Shown: one piece after another, positions 26,779 to 34,784 of the stretch
How positions within the stretch are numbered: position 1 is the first letter of the stretch
How the letters are laid out: every line of letters starts with the position of its first letter
Origin: an uncultured Dehalococcoidia bacterium
GTDB taxonomy: Bacteria > Chloroflexota > Dehalococcoidia > Lucifugimonadales > UBA3495
Length of the DNA stretch: 64,000 nt
Assembly: GCA_958295765.1 (NCBI GenBank)
Contig: CATQHB010000002.1
Span: 239,717-303,716, forward strand
Direction: 5' to 3'
Program-made: the position numbers and the translations under genes
The notes under the pieces: generated by a model
What the model was told of the DNA's origin: nothing
Database searches by the model: none
The model's input: the letters and a program-made list of their open reading frames with translations, nothing else

Positions 26779-27696
26779 TTGGTGGTTGAATTGACCGACA
26801 CCACTACTGAGGACGTTACCGGCATCATCCTGGCCGGGGGACTGAGCCGCCGCTTGGGGCGGGACAAGGCGGTGGAACCCTTTAACGGCCAGCCCCTCAT
26901 CCGGCGGGTTATCGAACGGGTAGAGTCGGTGGCCGCTGAGGTTGTGGTGGTAGTGGCCGACTCGGCCCGGGGGGAAGCCTTGCCGTTAGATGCCCGGCAC
27001 CGGATTGCCCTGGACTTGTACCCCGGTCAGGGTTCCCTGGGCGGCATCTTTTCCGGCCTGGCCGCCGCCGGCAATCAGTGGGGGCTGGTGGTGGCCTGCG
27101 ATATGCCCTTTCTCAACCGTCAACTGCTGGATTATATGCTATCCCGGCGGGAGGGTTTTGACGCAGTGGTGCCAATGCCCGGCCCTTACCCGGAACCGAC
27201 CCATGCCCTCTATTCCAAGTCCTGCCTGCCCCATATTGAGGCCAAGTTGCAAGCCGGCGACCTGAAAATATCCGGTTTCTTTGACCAGGTTCGGGTCAAT
27301 TACTTGACCGGAGCGGACATTGCCCGCTTTGACCCGGAGTTGCGGAGTTTCTTTAACATAAACTCCCCGGAGGATTTAGCTGAGGCCCAAGCCCTGGCGT
27401 CTTTGCCCGCTCCTGCCATCAATATACGGGTAGAACTGTTTGGCACGCCCCGGCTCCGCAGCGACCGGCGGGAAGTGGCGTTGACCCTGCCGCCCGGGGC
27501 CGGCCGGAATCAGCTAGTCCGCGCCCTGGCCCGGGCTTGTCCCGCCCTGGTGGGCTGCGGCCTGCGCCAAGACCTGGCCGATCTGGAGGAGGGTTATGTG
27601 TTCAACCGAAACGGCGTTGCTTTCCTGGGCGAAGGCGACTTCTCCCTTCAGGATGGCGACTCCCTGCTCCTCATCTCCAACCAGGCTGGCGGGTGA
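26779..27696 (+). CDS. MobA-MoaD fusion protein
   Basis: A 305-residue protein joining two steps of molybdenum cofactor assembly. Residues ~12-205 are MobA-like: GIILAGGLSRRLGRDKAV (nucleotide-binding loop), DLYPGQGSLGGIFSGL, VVACDMPFLN and PEPTHALYSK; MobA attaches GMP to the cofactor. Residues ~215-305 are a ubiquitin-like MoaD/ThiS fold: INIRVELFGTPRLRSD, then VFNRNGVAFLGEGDFSLQDG and DSLLLISNQAGG at the very C-terminus. The terminal Gly-Gly is what MoeB adenylylates and converts to thiocarboxylate. The start is TTG at 26779 or GTG at 26782. It may be a leaderless or weakly translated gene; no Shine-Dalgarno is evident. Confidence 0.85.
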   Translation: MVVELTDTTTEDVTGIILAGGLSRRLGRDKAVEPFNGQPLIRRVIERVESVAAEVVVVVADSARGEALPLDARHRIALDLYPGQGSLGGIFSGLAAAGNQWGLVVACDMPFLNRQLLDYMLSRREGFDAVVPMPGPYPEPTHALYSKSCLPHIEAKLQAGDLKISGFFDQVRVNYLTGADIARFDPELRSFFNINSPEDLAEAQALASLPAPAINIRVELFGTPRLRSDRREVALTLPPGAGRNQLVRALARACPALVGCGLRQDLADLEEGYVFNRNGVAFLGEGDFSLQDGDSLLLISNQAGG

Positions 27697-27750
27697 TTTG
27701 CCTGGATTAAGTGGACATAAACTAGCCGGACTAGAAGTTACGCAGTTGGT

Positions 27751-27865
27751 CTGTCATTCCGACCGCAGGGAGGAACCTAAAACGCCGGGCCGTTGTCGCG
27801 TTCCGGTTCCGGGGGAAACCTGGCTGATGAGAGAGTTTAGATTCCTCGCTACGCTCGGAATGACA
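27751..27865. repeat. GTCATTCCGA-family dispersed repeat, copy 1
   Basis: Begins TGTCATTCCGACCGCAGGG and ends with the inverted GCTCGGAATGACA; a related element is at 32373-32487. Also contains CTGATGAGAGAGTTTAGATT. Long palindromic element of ~115 bp. Confidence 0.7.
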
Positions 27866-27946
27866 TTGAACTTTCGCGGAATGACGCAGAACTTTTCGGG
27901 ATGACATAGCACTTTCGGGGAGTGGCATAGAACTTTTCGGGGTGAA
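27866..27946. repeat. Short degenerate ~20-bp tandem array
   Basis: Four units with the theme GAACTTTTCGGGATGACATA follow directly on the dispersed repeat. No gene is seen between 27697 and 28023. Confidence 0.55.
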
Positions 27947-28023
27947 TTGAGCAATCCCGATTGGCAATTCCCGGATTATCCGGCGGATCCGGTTAGTCCA
28001 AGTTCGAGGTATTGAGAGCGCCA

Positions 28024-29937
28024 ATGTACGGCTATCATGGCAAAGCGCTGGTGGTGAACCTTACCGACCGCACCCACCGTTGGGAGGGGATTGACCAGCG
28101 CGCCCTGCGTAGCTTTATCGGCGGCATCGGGCTGGGCACCTATCTGCTCTACCGCTACTGCCCGCCGGGCGCCGCCCCCCTCGGCCCGGACAATCCCCTG
28201 CTGTTCGTGGGCAGTCCCCTGGTCGGCACCCGCCTGACCACCTCCAGCAAGTTTGCCGTGCTGACCAAATCGCCCCTGACCGGGTTTATCGCCGACTCCC
28301 TTTCCTCCAGTTTCCTGGCTACCGAGTTGAAAAAATGCTGCGGCGATGCCCTGATAATCCAGGGCCGGGCCGACTATCCCACCCTGCTGCACATCGAAGG
28401 CGATACCGACGCGCCGGAAGGGGTGCGGGTATATTTCCGCGACGCCGCCGACTTGACCGGCTTGACCACCGGGGACAAGGAGCGGGCGGTCAAGGAAAGG
28501 CTGGGCGACAACCGCTACCGGGTGGCCTGCATCGGCCCGGCCGGGGAGGCGTTGGTCAAGTACGCCTCCATCAGCAACGACGGCGGGCGCCAGGCCGGGC
28601 GGTGCGGCCCCGGCGCGGTTATGGGTTCCAAAAACCTGCAAGCCCTGGCCCTGCGCGGCTTTAACCCGGTGGACATCGCCGACCCGGAGGCCACCCGCCA
28701 TTACAGCCGCGACCTGAGCCGCCGCAGCCTGGGCGCCGCCACCGAGAAGTACCGGAACCTGGGCACAATGGCTAACGTCGCCGTATTCAACCGCCTGGGA
28801 ACTTTGCCCACCCGCAATTTCCGGGAGTCCACCTTTGAGGGGGCCGAGGCGGTCAGCGGGGAACACTTGCACCGCAGCCACCTGGCGACGACTAAGAACG
28901 CCGGCTGCGCCAACTGCACTATCGGCTGTGAGAAAATCCTGGTTCCGATGGATACGGTGGATAAGGATGGCAGTAATGATAAATCCGGCAAGTCCGGCGT
29001 CCGTATGGAGTACGAAAGCCTGTTTGCCCTCGGCCCCCTCTGCGGGGTAGCCGACTCCAACATCGTCATTCGCGCCGCCGGCCTTTGCGACCAACTGGGG
29101 ATGGATACCATCAGCGCCGGCGCGACCATTGCCTGGGCGATGGAGTGTTTTGAGCAGGGGCATTTGACCGGCGCCGACACCGGCGGGCTGAATCTGGCCT
29201 TTGGCAACGGGGCGGCTTTGCTGGAAACCCTGGAGGCCATCGGCCGGCGTCAGGGCATCGGCAAGCTGCTGGCCGAGGGCAGCCGGGCCGCCGCCGCACA
29301 AATAGGCCGGGGTTCCGCTGCGTGGGCGATGCAGGTCAAGGGGCTGGAAATGCCCGGTTACGAACCGCGCAGCCTGAAAACTATGGCCCTGGGCCTGGCC
29401 GTTACGCCCCGGGGCGCTTGCCACAACCGTTCCTCAGCCTATGAGGCCGACTTTTCCGACCGGGTTGACCGCTTTCAGGTGGACGCTAACCGGGGGCGGA
29501 TTGCCGCCGAAAGCGAGGATTTTGAGGCGGTGCTGGACTCCCTTATCTGGTGCAAGTTTCTGCGTAAAGCCTTTCACGATTTCTATACCGAGTCGGCCCA
29601 GGTTTATACGATGATTACCGGCTGGGCGATGACGCCGGCGGAACTGCGGTTGAGCGGGGAGCGCATCAATAACCTGAAAAAACTTTTCAATATCCGGGAG
29701 GGCTGGACGCGGGCCGATGATACCCTGCCGCCGCGAACCTTGCAGGAAAAGCTGCCCACCGGCGTAGCCGCCGGGGTTGGCCTGACCCGCCAGGAACTGG
29801 ACTATATGATTGCCGGCTACTACCAGGCGCGGGGCTGGACTGCCGACGGCTTAATCCCCCGGTCCAAGCTGGCTGAATTGGGCCTTACCTTTGACTTCGA
29901 CCCTCTCTCCGATAGAGTGGAGCCGGGGGTAAGGTAA
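28024..29937 (+). CDS. Aldehyde:ferredoxin oxidoreductase family protein (tungstopterin enzyme)
   Basis: A 637-residue AOR-type enzyme oxidising aldehydes to acids with a low-potential acceptor. N-terminal AOR domain: VNLTDRTHRWEG, SFIGGIGLGTYLLYRYC, TSSKFAVLTKSPLTGF. The bis-pterin region has SNDGGRQAGRCGPGAVMGSK. NAGCANCTIGCEK near residue 298 supplies three Cys of the [4Fe-4S] cluster, and the fourth is probably in DSLIWCKFLRKAF near the C-terminus. MEYESLFALGPLCG and LAVTPRGACHNRS are also conserved. ATG 28024 gives the usual MYGYHGKALVVNLTDR start. It lies six bases before a NuoE-like gene, suggesting electrons pass to NAD through NuoE/NuoF-like subunits. Confidence 0.9.
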   Translation: MYGYHGKALVVNLTDRTHRWEGIDQRALRSFIGGIGLGTYLLYRYCPPGAAPLGPDNPLLFVGSPLVGTRLTTSSKFAVLTKSPLTGFIADSLSSSFLATELKKCCGDALIIQGRADYPTLLHIEGDTDAPEGVRVYFRDAADLTGLTTGDKERAVKERLGDNRYRVACIGPAGEALVKYASISNDGGRQAGRCGPGAVMGSKNLQALALRGFNPVDIADPEATRHYSRDLSRRSLGAATEKYRNLGTMANVAVFNRLGTLPTRNFRESTFEGAEAVSGEHLHRSHLATTKNAGCANCTIGCEKILVPMDTVDKDGSNDKSGKSGVRMEYESLFALGPLCGVADSNIVIRAAGLCDQLGMDTISAGATIAWAMECFEQGHLTGADTGGLNLAFGNGAALLETLEAIGRRQGIGKLLAEGSRAAAAQIGRGSAAWAMQVKGLEMPGYEPRSLKTMALGLAVTPRGACHNRSSAYEADFSDRVDRFQVDANRGRIAAESEDFEAVLDSLIWCKFLRKAFHDFYTESAQVYTMITGWAMTPAELRLSGERINNLKKLFNIREGWTRADDTLPPRTLQEKLPTGVAAGVGLTRQELDYMIAGYYQARGWTADGLIPRSKLAELGLTFDFDPLSDRVEPGVR

Positions 29938-29943
29938 AGCCGG

Positions 29944-30399
29944 ATGGAACGCAGCGAATTAAGGCCCATTTTGCGGCAAAAGTTTCCGCCGGAACGCGCC
30001 TATCTGCTGCCGGCGCTCCACTACTTGCAGCACGAATTGGGCCACCTGCCCGAATGGGCCTTGCAGGTAGTAGGTTGGCATCTGCGGGTGCCGGCCAGCG
30101 AGGTTTACGGGGCTGCCACCAGTTATACCGAGTTGCGGATTGCGGCGCCGGCGCGCCACCGGCTACGGGTCTGCGCCGGCCTCAGCTGCTGGCACGGCGG
30201 CGGCAAGGAACTGCTGGCCCAGCTTGCCGCCCACCTGGGCGTTGCGCCGGGCGCTGCTAACCCTGAGGCGCGGGTAACCTTGGAAGAAACGCCCTGCGCC
30301 TTCCTCTGCCCCCTGGCCCCGGCGGTGGAGGTTGACGGCCAGTGGCAGGGCCGGGCCACCGCTCGCGACCTGTTTAGGCAGGTGGACGGGCTGGAGTAA
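29944..30399 (+). CDS. NuoE/HoxE-like [2Fe-2S] subunit of an NAD-dependent oxidoreductase
   Basis: A 151-residue thioredoxin-fold ferredoxin. YLLPALHYLQHELGHLPEWA is the family's N-terminal helix; VCAGLSCWHGGGKELL and TPCAFLCPLAPAVEV give the four cluster Cys (C-x4-C and C-x3-C). It is soluble and normally pairs with a NuoF-type flavoprotein, present 320 bases downstream. It is close behind the AOR gene. This pairing is found in formate dehydrogenases, bifurcating hydrogenases and NAD-linked AORs. Confidence 0.88.
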   Translation: MERSELRPILRQKFPPERAYLLPALHYLQHELGHLPEWALQVVGWHLRVPASEVYGAATSYTELRIAAPARHRLRVCAGLSCWHGGGKELLAQLAAHLGVAPGAANPEARVTLEETPCAFLCPLAPAVEVDGQWQGRATARDLFRQVDGLE

Positions 30400-30477
30400 A
30401 GGGGGGCAAGTGCAGCATAGACCGGTCATTTGTAGGCAAGGGGACGGTGTGGATTAAAGAGGCAATCGCCGTATAAA

Positions 30478-30576
30478 CCCGTCGTTCCGGCGCAAGCCGG
30501 AATCCAGGAAATCCCCCGGAAAAGAACGTGCTGGCTACCGAGCGTTCTGGATTCCGGCTTTCGCCGGAACGACGGT
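30478..30576. repeat. MITE-like palindromic repeat, copy 8
   Basis: Same termini with a CCCGTCGTT variant at the left end and CGCAAGCC in the left arm. It separates the NuoE-like and NuoF-like genes, so probably inserted in an operon. Confidence 0.82.
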
Positions 30577-30596
30577 TGACTTGGCTGGAATAAAAT

Positions 30597-30660
30597 CCGC
30601 TCATCCTGAGCCTGTCGAAGGATGGATGTAAGGATGGTTCGACAAGCTCACCATGAGCGG
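30597..30660. repeat. Inverted pair of the TCGACAAGCTCA family
   Basis: CCGCTCATCCTGAGCCTGTC and GGTTCGACAAGCTCACCATG arms in hairpin arrangement, directly upstream of the NuoF-like gene. Confidence 0.7.
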
Positions 30661-30719
30661 ATTGTGTTCTTGTGATTGGATTCCGTCCCGAACCGGGACT
30701 TGACGCCAATGAAAACGAT

Positions 30720-32318
30720 ATGACTTACACCCAATTACAGCAGCAGGCCCGGCAGCGGTGGGCCGCCAGAACCTCCGGCAAGACCTGCGTGGTGGTGCAG
30801 GTGGGCCATTGCAGCCAGGCGGTGGGGGCCGAAAGGGTCGCCGACCAACTCCGGGCGGCCCTGGCCGGGCGGCCCAATGCCTACCTGGTCGCCGCCGGCT
30901 GTGATGGCGCCTGCTTTGCCGCGCCTCAGGTCAGCGTAACCTACCCGTCCGGCGAAACCCGGTACTTCAGCCGGGTAACCGAGTCGGATGTGGCGGACTT
31001 GGTTGCTACGCTGGACGCCCCCGGCAGCCGCCGGCCAACCCTTGACCTGGAGGAGTTCTTTACTCCCCAACATCTGCAAGTTATGGCCGGGTGCGGCCAG
31101 CTTGACCCCGCCGACATTGATGATTACCTGGGCGGCGGCGGTTATTCCGGCCTGGCCGACGCCCTGTCCCGGCCCCCGGAGGCGGTCATTGAGCAGGTGC
31201 TGGAGTCGGGCTTGCAGGGGCGCGGCGGGGCCTACTTTCCCCCGGCCCGCAAGTGGCAGGGCGCCCGTTCCTATCCGGCGCCCCGCTACCTGGTGGTCAA
31301 CGGCGAGGAAGGAGAGCCGGGCCTGTTCAAGGACCGCCACCTGCTGGAGGGCGTCCCCCACCGATTGCTGGAGGGCGCGTTGATTGCCGCCTACGCCGCC
31401 GGCGCGGCCCACTGCTACATCTACGTCAACGCCGAGGCCAATTTGTCGGCGCAGCGGGTAGCCAGCGCGGTAACGCAGGCGCAAAGGTTGGGTCTGGTCG
31501 GAGCGGACATCCTGGGTTCCGGGTTCGGCTGTACGGTGGAAATCCGGCGGGGCGCCGGCGGGTACGTTTGCGGTGAGGAAACCACCCTGCTGAATACCAT
31601 CGAAGGGCGGCGGCGGGAACCCCGATTGCGCCCCCCTTTCCCGGTGGAATCCGGCCTGTTTCACCGCCCCACCGTCATCAACAACGTGGAAACCCTGGTC
31701 AACGTGCCTTATGTCCTGCAACGCGGCCCGGCCCGCTACGGCCAGGTGGGGCTGGACGCGGCCCCAGGCACCAAGCTCATCTGCCTCAGCGGGGCGGTGC
31801 GCCGGCCCGGCCTGGCCGAGGTGCCTATGGGAACTACCCTGCGCCAGGTCATTTACGGTATCGGCGGCGGCCCGCCGGAAGGTCGTAACATCGGGCTGGT
31901 CGCCGTCGGTGGCCCCTCCAGCGGCGTGCTGCCCTTATCGGAACTGGACTTGCCGCTGCGACCGGGGATGCTCCACCCGGCGGGGATAGTGCTGGGCGCC
32001 GGGGGCGTGATGGCGCTGGACGAGTCGGTTTCGGCGCTGGAGGCGGTGCGCCGGCTGGCCGCCTACAACGCCGCCGAGTCCTGCGGCAAGTGTACCCCCT
32101 GCCGGGAGGGTACGCCCCGGATGGTGGAGGCCCTGGACCGACTGGCCGCCGGCAACGGCGCGCCGGGCGACCTGGAGGAATTGCGCTACCTGGCCGAAGT
32201 AGTCGGCGCCGCCTCCCTCTGCGGCCTGGGCCAAATGGCCGGCGGCCCCATCAACAGCCTGCTGCACTTTTTCCCGGACGCGCTGGGGGTTGACCGGGAA
32301 TCGCACGAACCGGCGTGA
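30720..32318 (+). CDS. NuoF-like NADH-binding flavoprotein subunit with N-terminal ferredoxin-like domain
   Basis: About 532 residues from the ATG at 30720 (a GTG at 30672 is in frame). Residues ~10-110 form a thioredoxin-like domain with CVVVQVGHCSQAVG and AAGCDGACFAAP, a degenerate [2Fe-2S] site. The main body is NuoF: LQGRGGAYFPPARKW (NADH), VVNGEEGEPGLFKDRHL (FMN), RRGAGGYVCGEETTLLN, FHRPTVINNVETL, and the [4Fe-4S] ligands in ESCGKCTPCREGTPRM with a further Cys in AASLCGLGQ. It lacks the C-terminal two-cluster ferredoxin of HndC-type subunits. It would reduce NAD with electrons from the neighbouring AOR or Fdh-like subunit. Confidence 0.9.
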   Translation: MTYTQLQQQARQRWAARTSGKTCVVVQVGHCSQAVGAERVADQLRAALAGRPNAYLVAAGCDGACFAAPQVSVTYPSGETRYFSRVTESDVADLVATLDAPGSRRPTLDLEEFFTPQHLQVMAGCGQLDPADIDDYLGGGGYSGLADALSRPPEAVIEQVLESGLQGRGGAYFPPARKWQGARSYPAPRYLVVNGEEGEPGLFKDRHLLEGVPHRLLEGALIAAYAAGAAHCYIYVNAEANLSAQRVASAVTQAQRLGLVGADILGSGFGCTVEIRRGAGGYVCGEETTLLNTIEGRRREPRLRPPFPVESGLFHRPTVINNVETLVNVPYVLQRGPARYGQVGLDAAPGTKLICLSGAVRRPGLAEVPMGTTLRQVIYGIGGGPPEGRNIGLVAVGGPSSGVLPLSELDLPLRPGMLHPAGIVLGAGGVMALDESVSALEAVRRLAAYNAAESCGKCTPCREGTPRMVEALDRLAAGNGAPGDLEELRYLAEVVGAASLCGLGQMAGGPINSLLHFFPDALGVDRESHEPA

Positions 32319-32372
32319 GTAGTTTAGTAGATTAGGGTTACGCATTTGGAATAGGAAACGCTATTAGCGATG

Positions 32373-32487
32373 TGTCATTCCGAGCGCAGGGAGGAATCTA
32401 AAATGCCCGGCCCTTGCCAACTTCCGGTTCCGGCAGAAATCTTGCTGATGCAGGAGTTTAGATTCCTCCCTCCGGTCGGAATGACAG
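32373..32487. repeat. GTCATTCCGA-family dispersed repeat, copy 2
   Basis: TGTCATTCCGAGCGCAGGG at left, CCGGTCGGAATGACAGA at right; same internal features as the 27.8-kb copy. Confidence 0.7.
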
Positions 32488-32522
32488 ACTAATAAGTTGG
32501 AATGACTTACTGAAGGGGACGT

Positions 32523-32547
32523 GGTTCGACAAGCTCACCATGAGCGG
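32523..32547. repeat. TCGACAAGCTCA-family single arm
   Basis: GGTTCGACAAGCTCACCATG followed by AGCGG, as at 615. Confidence 0.65.
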
Positions 32548-32598
32548 ATATTGTTATTGGTGTTGACTTTGCATCGGCCCGGTCGTCTTGGCCGGAGC

Positions 32599-32665
32599 GT
32601 GGGCGGGTTATAAACCCGCCCCTACCGGCCAACGCAGCTTGGCCCGGCAAGAAATACCCTAAAAT
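32599..32665. repeat. GGGCGGGTT-hairpin dispersed repeat, copy 2
   Basis: GGGCGGGTTA/TAAACCCGCCC hairpin, then CCTACCGGCC and GGCAAGAAATACC as in copy 1. Confidence 0.65.
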
Positions 32666-32680
32666 GTTGAGAATACCAAA

Positions 32681-32705
32681 TCCTGTATATCCTGTATATC
32701 CATGT
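32681..32705. repeat. TCCTGTATATCCTG-family arm
   Basis: TCCTGTATATCCTGTATATC then CATG; the same motif forms both arms of the element at 58380-58537. Together these repeats fill the 32319-32718 gap. Confidence 0.6.
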
Positions 32706-32718
32706 TGGAGACGAATCG

Positions 32719-33855
32719 TTGGCAACTGAATCCGTTTGTATTGTCGGGATGATTGGCGTGGCGCGGGAGCCGGCCGCTACTGCCGGGGCTACCCTCAGCG
32801 TCTTTGGCGGCGGTATCAATCCGGGGGCCGAAGTTCCGGCCGGCGTTGACGGCGACTACATTCTGGAGTTTGCCCGCGTCCACGAGGAAAGCGGGTTTGA
32901 TATGGTGCTTACCGGCTACTCCTCCAGCACCCCGGACGGCTTTGAGGTGGCCGGCTACGCTGCCGCCCATACTACCCGGCTGGGTTATCTGATTGCCCAC
33001 CGGCCCGGCTTTGTTGCGCCCACCCTGGCGGCCCGCAAAGCGGCGACCCTGGACCAGCTTACCGGGGGCCGCATCGCCCTGCACATCATTACCGGGGGCA
33101 GCGACGCCGAGCAGGAGCGGGACGGCGATTTTCTGGCCCACGATGCCCGCTACCGCCGCACCGACGAATATATGGACATCCTGCGCCGGGTTTGGACGGA
33201 GGGCCGGCCGTTTGATTATGCGGGAGAGTTTTACCGGGTTAAGGAGGCCAGCAGCCAGGTGCAGTGTCGGCAAAGGCCCCACCTGCCTCTGTTCTTTGGC
33301 GGCGCCTCGGACAGCGCCCTGGCGGTGGGCAGCCGGCGGGCCGATGTCTTTGCCCTCTGGGGCGAACCCTTATCGTCAATCCGGGAGCGCATCGGCGACC
33401 TGAGGCAGCGGGCCGCCGCCGGCGGACGCCAACTCCGGTTCAGTCTCTCAGTTAGGCCCATCCTGGCCGACACCGAGGAACTAGCCTGGCAGCGGGCCGG
33501 GGAGATACTGGCGCGGGTTCAGGAGGCCACCAGGGGGAAAATCGGCCCCGGCGAGTCGGCCCGGCCCCAATCCGTCGGCTCCCGCCGGCTGCTGGACTTT
33601 GCCGCCCAGGGCGATGTTCACGATGAACGGCTGTGGATGCCGGTGGCCGCCGCCAGTGGCGCCGCCGGCAGTACCACCTGCCTGGTGGGAACCGCCGCGC
33701 AGGTCGCCGAGTCCCTGCTGGCCTACTACCGCCTGGGCTGCACCACCTTCATCATCCGGGGCTTTGACCCGCTCAAAGACGCGCGGGAGTATGGCCGGGA
33801 GCTAATCCCCCGGCTGCGGGACGGGGTAAGGGGGATGGCGCCCGGCGATGGTTAG
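32719..33855 (+). CDS. LLM-class flavin-dependent monooxygenase (SsuD-like)
   Basis: A 378-residue luciferase-like (TIM-barrel) enzyme using FMNH2 and O2. HEESGFDMVLTGYSSSTPDG, RLGYLIAHRPGFVAPTLAAR, LTGGRIALHIITGGSDAEQE and RDGDFLAHDARYRRTDEYMD closely follow the alkanesulfonate monooxygenase SsuD pattern; DVFALWGEPLSSIRERI lies in the second half. The likely substrate is an organosulfonate or a similar compound, but relatives act on many substrates. The start is TTG at 32719. SAR202-type bacteria are known for many paralogues of this class, consistent with the taxonomic guess. Confidence 0.88.
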   Translation: MATESVCIVGMIGVAREPAATAGATLSVFGGGINPGAEVPAGVDGDYILEFARVHEESGFDMVLTGYSSSTPDGFEVAGYAAAHTTRLGYLIAHRPGFVAPTLAARKAATLDQLTGGRIALHIITGGSDAEQERDGDFLAHDARYRRTDEYMDILRRVWTEGRPFDYAGEFYRVKEASSQVQCRQRPHLPLFFGGASDSALAVGSRRADVFALWGEPLSSIRERIGDLRQRAAAGGRQLRFSLSVRPILADTEELAWQRAGEILARVQEATRGKIGPGESARPQSVGSRRLLDFAAQGDVHDERLWMPVAAASGAAGSTTCLVGTAAQVAESLLAYYRLGCTTFIIRGFDPLKDAREYGRELIPRLRDGVRGMAPGDG

Positions 33856-33958
33856 GCGGGCCGGCGCTAATCGGTATTCCTTACCCCTACCGGCTCGGGC
33901 ACCGGAACCGGTCGGCGGTGGCACACCCGTTTTCCGGTATTGCCTTGCCGTTGAACGG

Positions 33959-33985
33959 CGGGCGGGTTATAAACCCGCCCCTACC
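33959..33985. repeat. GGGCGGGTT-hairpin dispersed repeat, copy 3
   Basis: CGGGCGGGTTATAAACCCGC hairpin with CCCTACC after it; located between converging genes. Confidence 0.6.
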
Positions 33986-34019
33986 AGGTAACAATACCGG
34001 CCCGTGTTGAGAATACCCG

Positions 34020-34388
34020 TTAATCCCCCAGGGCGACTACGATGTAGTACCGGGGTTCCTCGCTGATTACCCGGGTAATATGCCCCTCTCCGGTCAAGTC
34101 CTCGGCCAGCAGCACATCGCCGGCTCCCACCTGGCGCTTGGTGCCGTCGCCTACCTCGACTTCCGCCACGCCGGACAGGGTGATGGTGTATTGACGGCGG
34201 GGCGCCGTGTGCCACTCCAGCAGGTAGCCCGGCTGGGCAATGCGGATAGTAACGCCGTTGGCTGCCTCCATAGGCGTACCCTCGCCATAGGCTCCCTCGG
34301 TATCCACGAAGGACTGGAAGGGCGGGGCCAAATCCTCCAGGTGGGACTTGCCATCCTCGCCGGTATAGACTCGCACAAAGTTGGGCAT
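34020..34388 (-). CDS. Cupin-domain protein
   Basis: A 122-residue single-domain cupin. IRIAQPGYLLEWHTAPRRQY matches a reduced cupin motif 1 (only His in EWHTAP retained), GVAEVEVGDGTKRQVGAGDV the inter-motif glycine loop, and EDLTGEGHITRVI a motif-2-like stretch with one His. With few metal ligands it may be a binding or regulatory cupin rather than an active oxygenase. Function unknown. It converges on the flavin monooxygenase. Confidence 0.72.
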   Translation of the reverse strand: MPNFVRVYTGEDGKSHLEDLAPPFQSFVDTEGAYGEGTPMEAANGVTIRIAQPGYLLEWHTAPRRQYTITLSGVAEVEVGDGTKRQVGAGDVLLAEDLTGEGHITRVISEEPRYYIVVALGD

Positions 34389-34580
34389 GATAACTCCTTA
34401 TTTTATTGCCAATTCGGGTGTTGATTCGCGACCGATTTTTAATGCTGCCGTTGACTCCCCTATTCTCTATACCCTTGCCCCCGCCGTCAAGTTTGGGTTA
34501 TTGCGGGGCCGGGCAATCGCGTCTTAACCGGGGCAACCCAGGGAACCGTAGCGACTCAGAGAACCGTGGTAACTCAAGCA

Positions 34581-34679
34581 ACCGTCGTTCCGGCGAAAGC
34601 CGGAATCCAGAAACCTCGGTAGCCAGCACGCTCTTTTCCGGGGGATTTCCTGGATTCCTGCTTTCGTCGGAACGACGGT
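34581..34679. repeat. MITE-like palindromic repeat, copy 9
   Basis: Same termini with changes in the right arm (TTCCTGCTTTCGTCGG). Part of the right end is repeated again just after (GTCGGAACGACGGTTTT near 34685). The 34389-34784 gap otherwise holds only short GAACCGT repeats. Confidence 0.82.
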
Positions 34680-34784
34680 TTTATGGTCGGAACGACGGTT
34701 TTGTATTCGGGATGACAGATTTATAGCCTGAACCGTAGCCGGGAAAAGTGTTAAAATAACTGCCGTCAAGATTGGGGGTATTCA

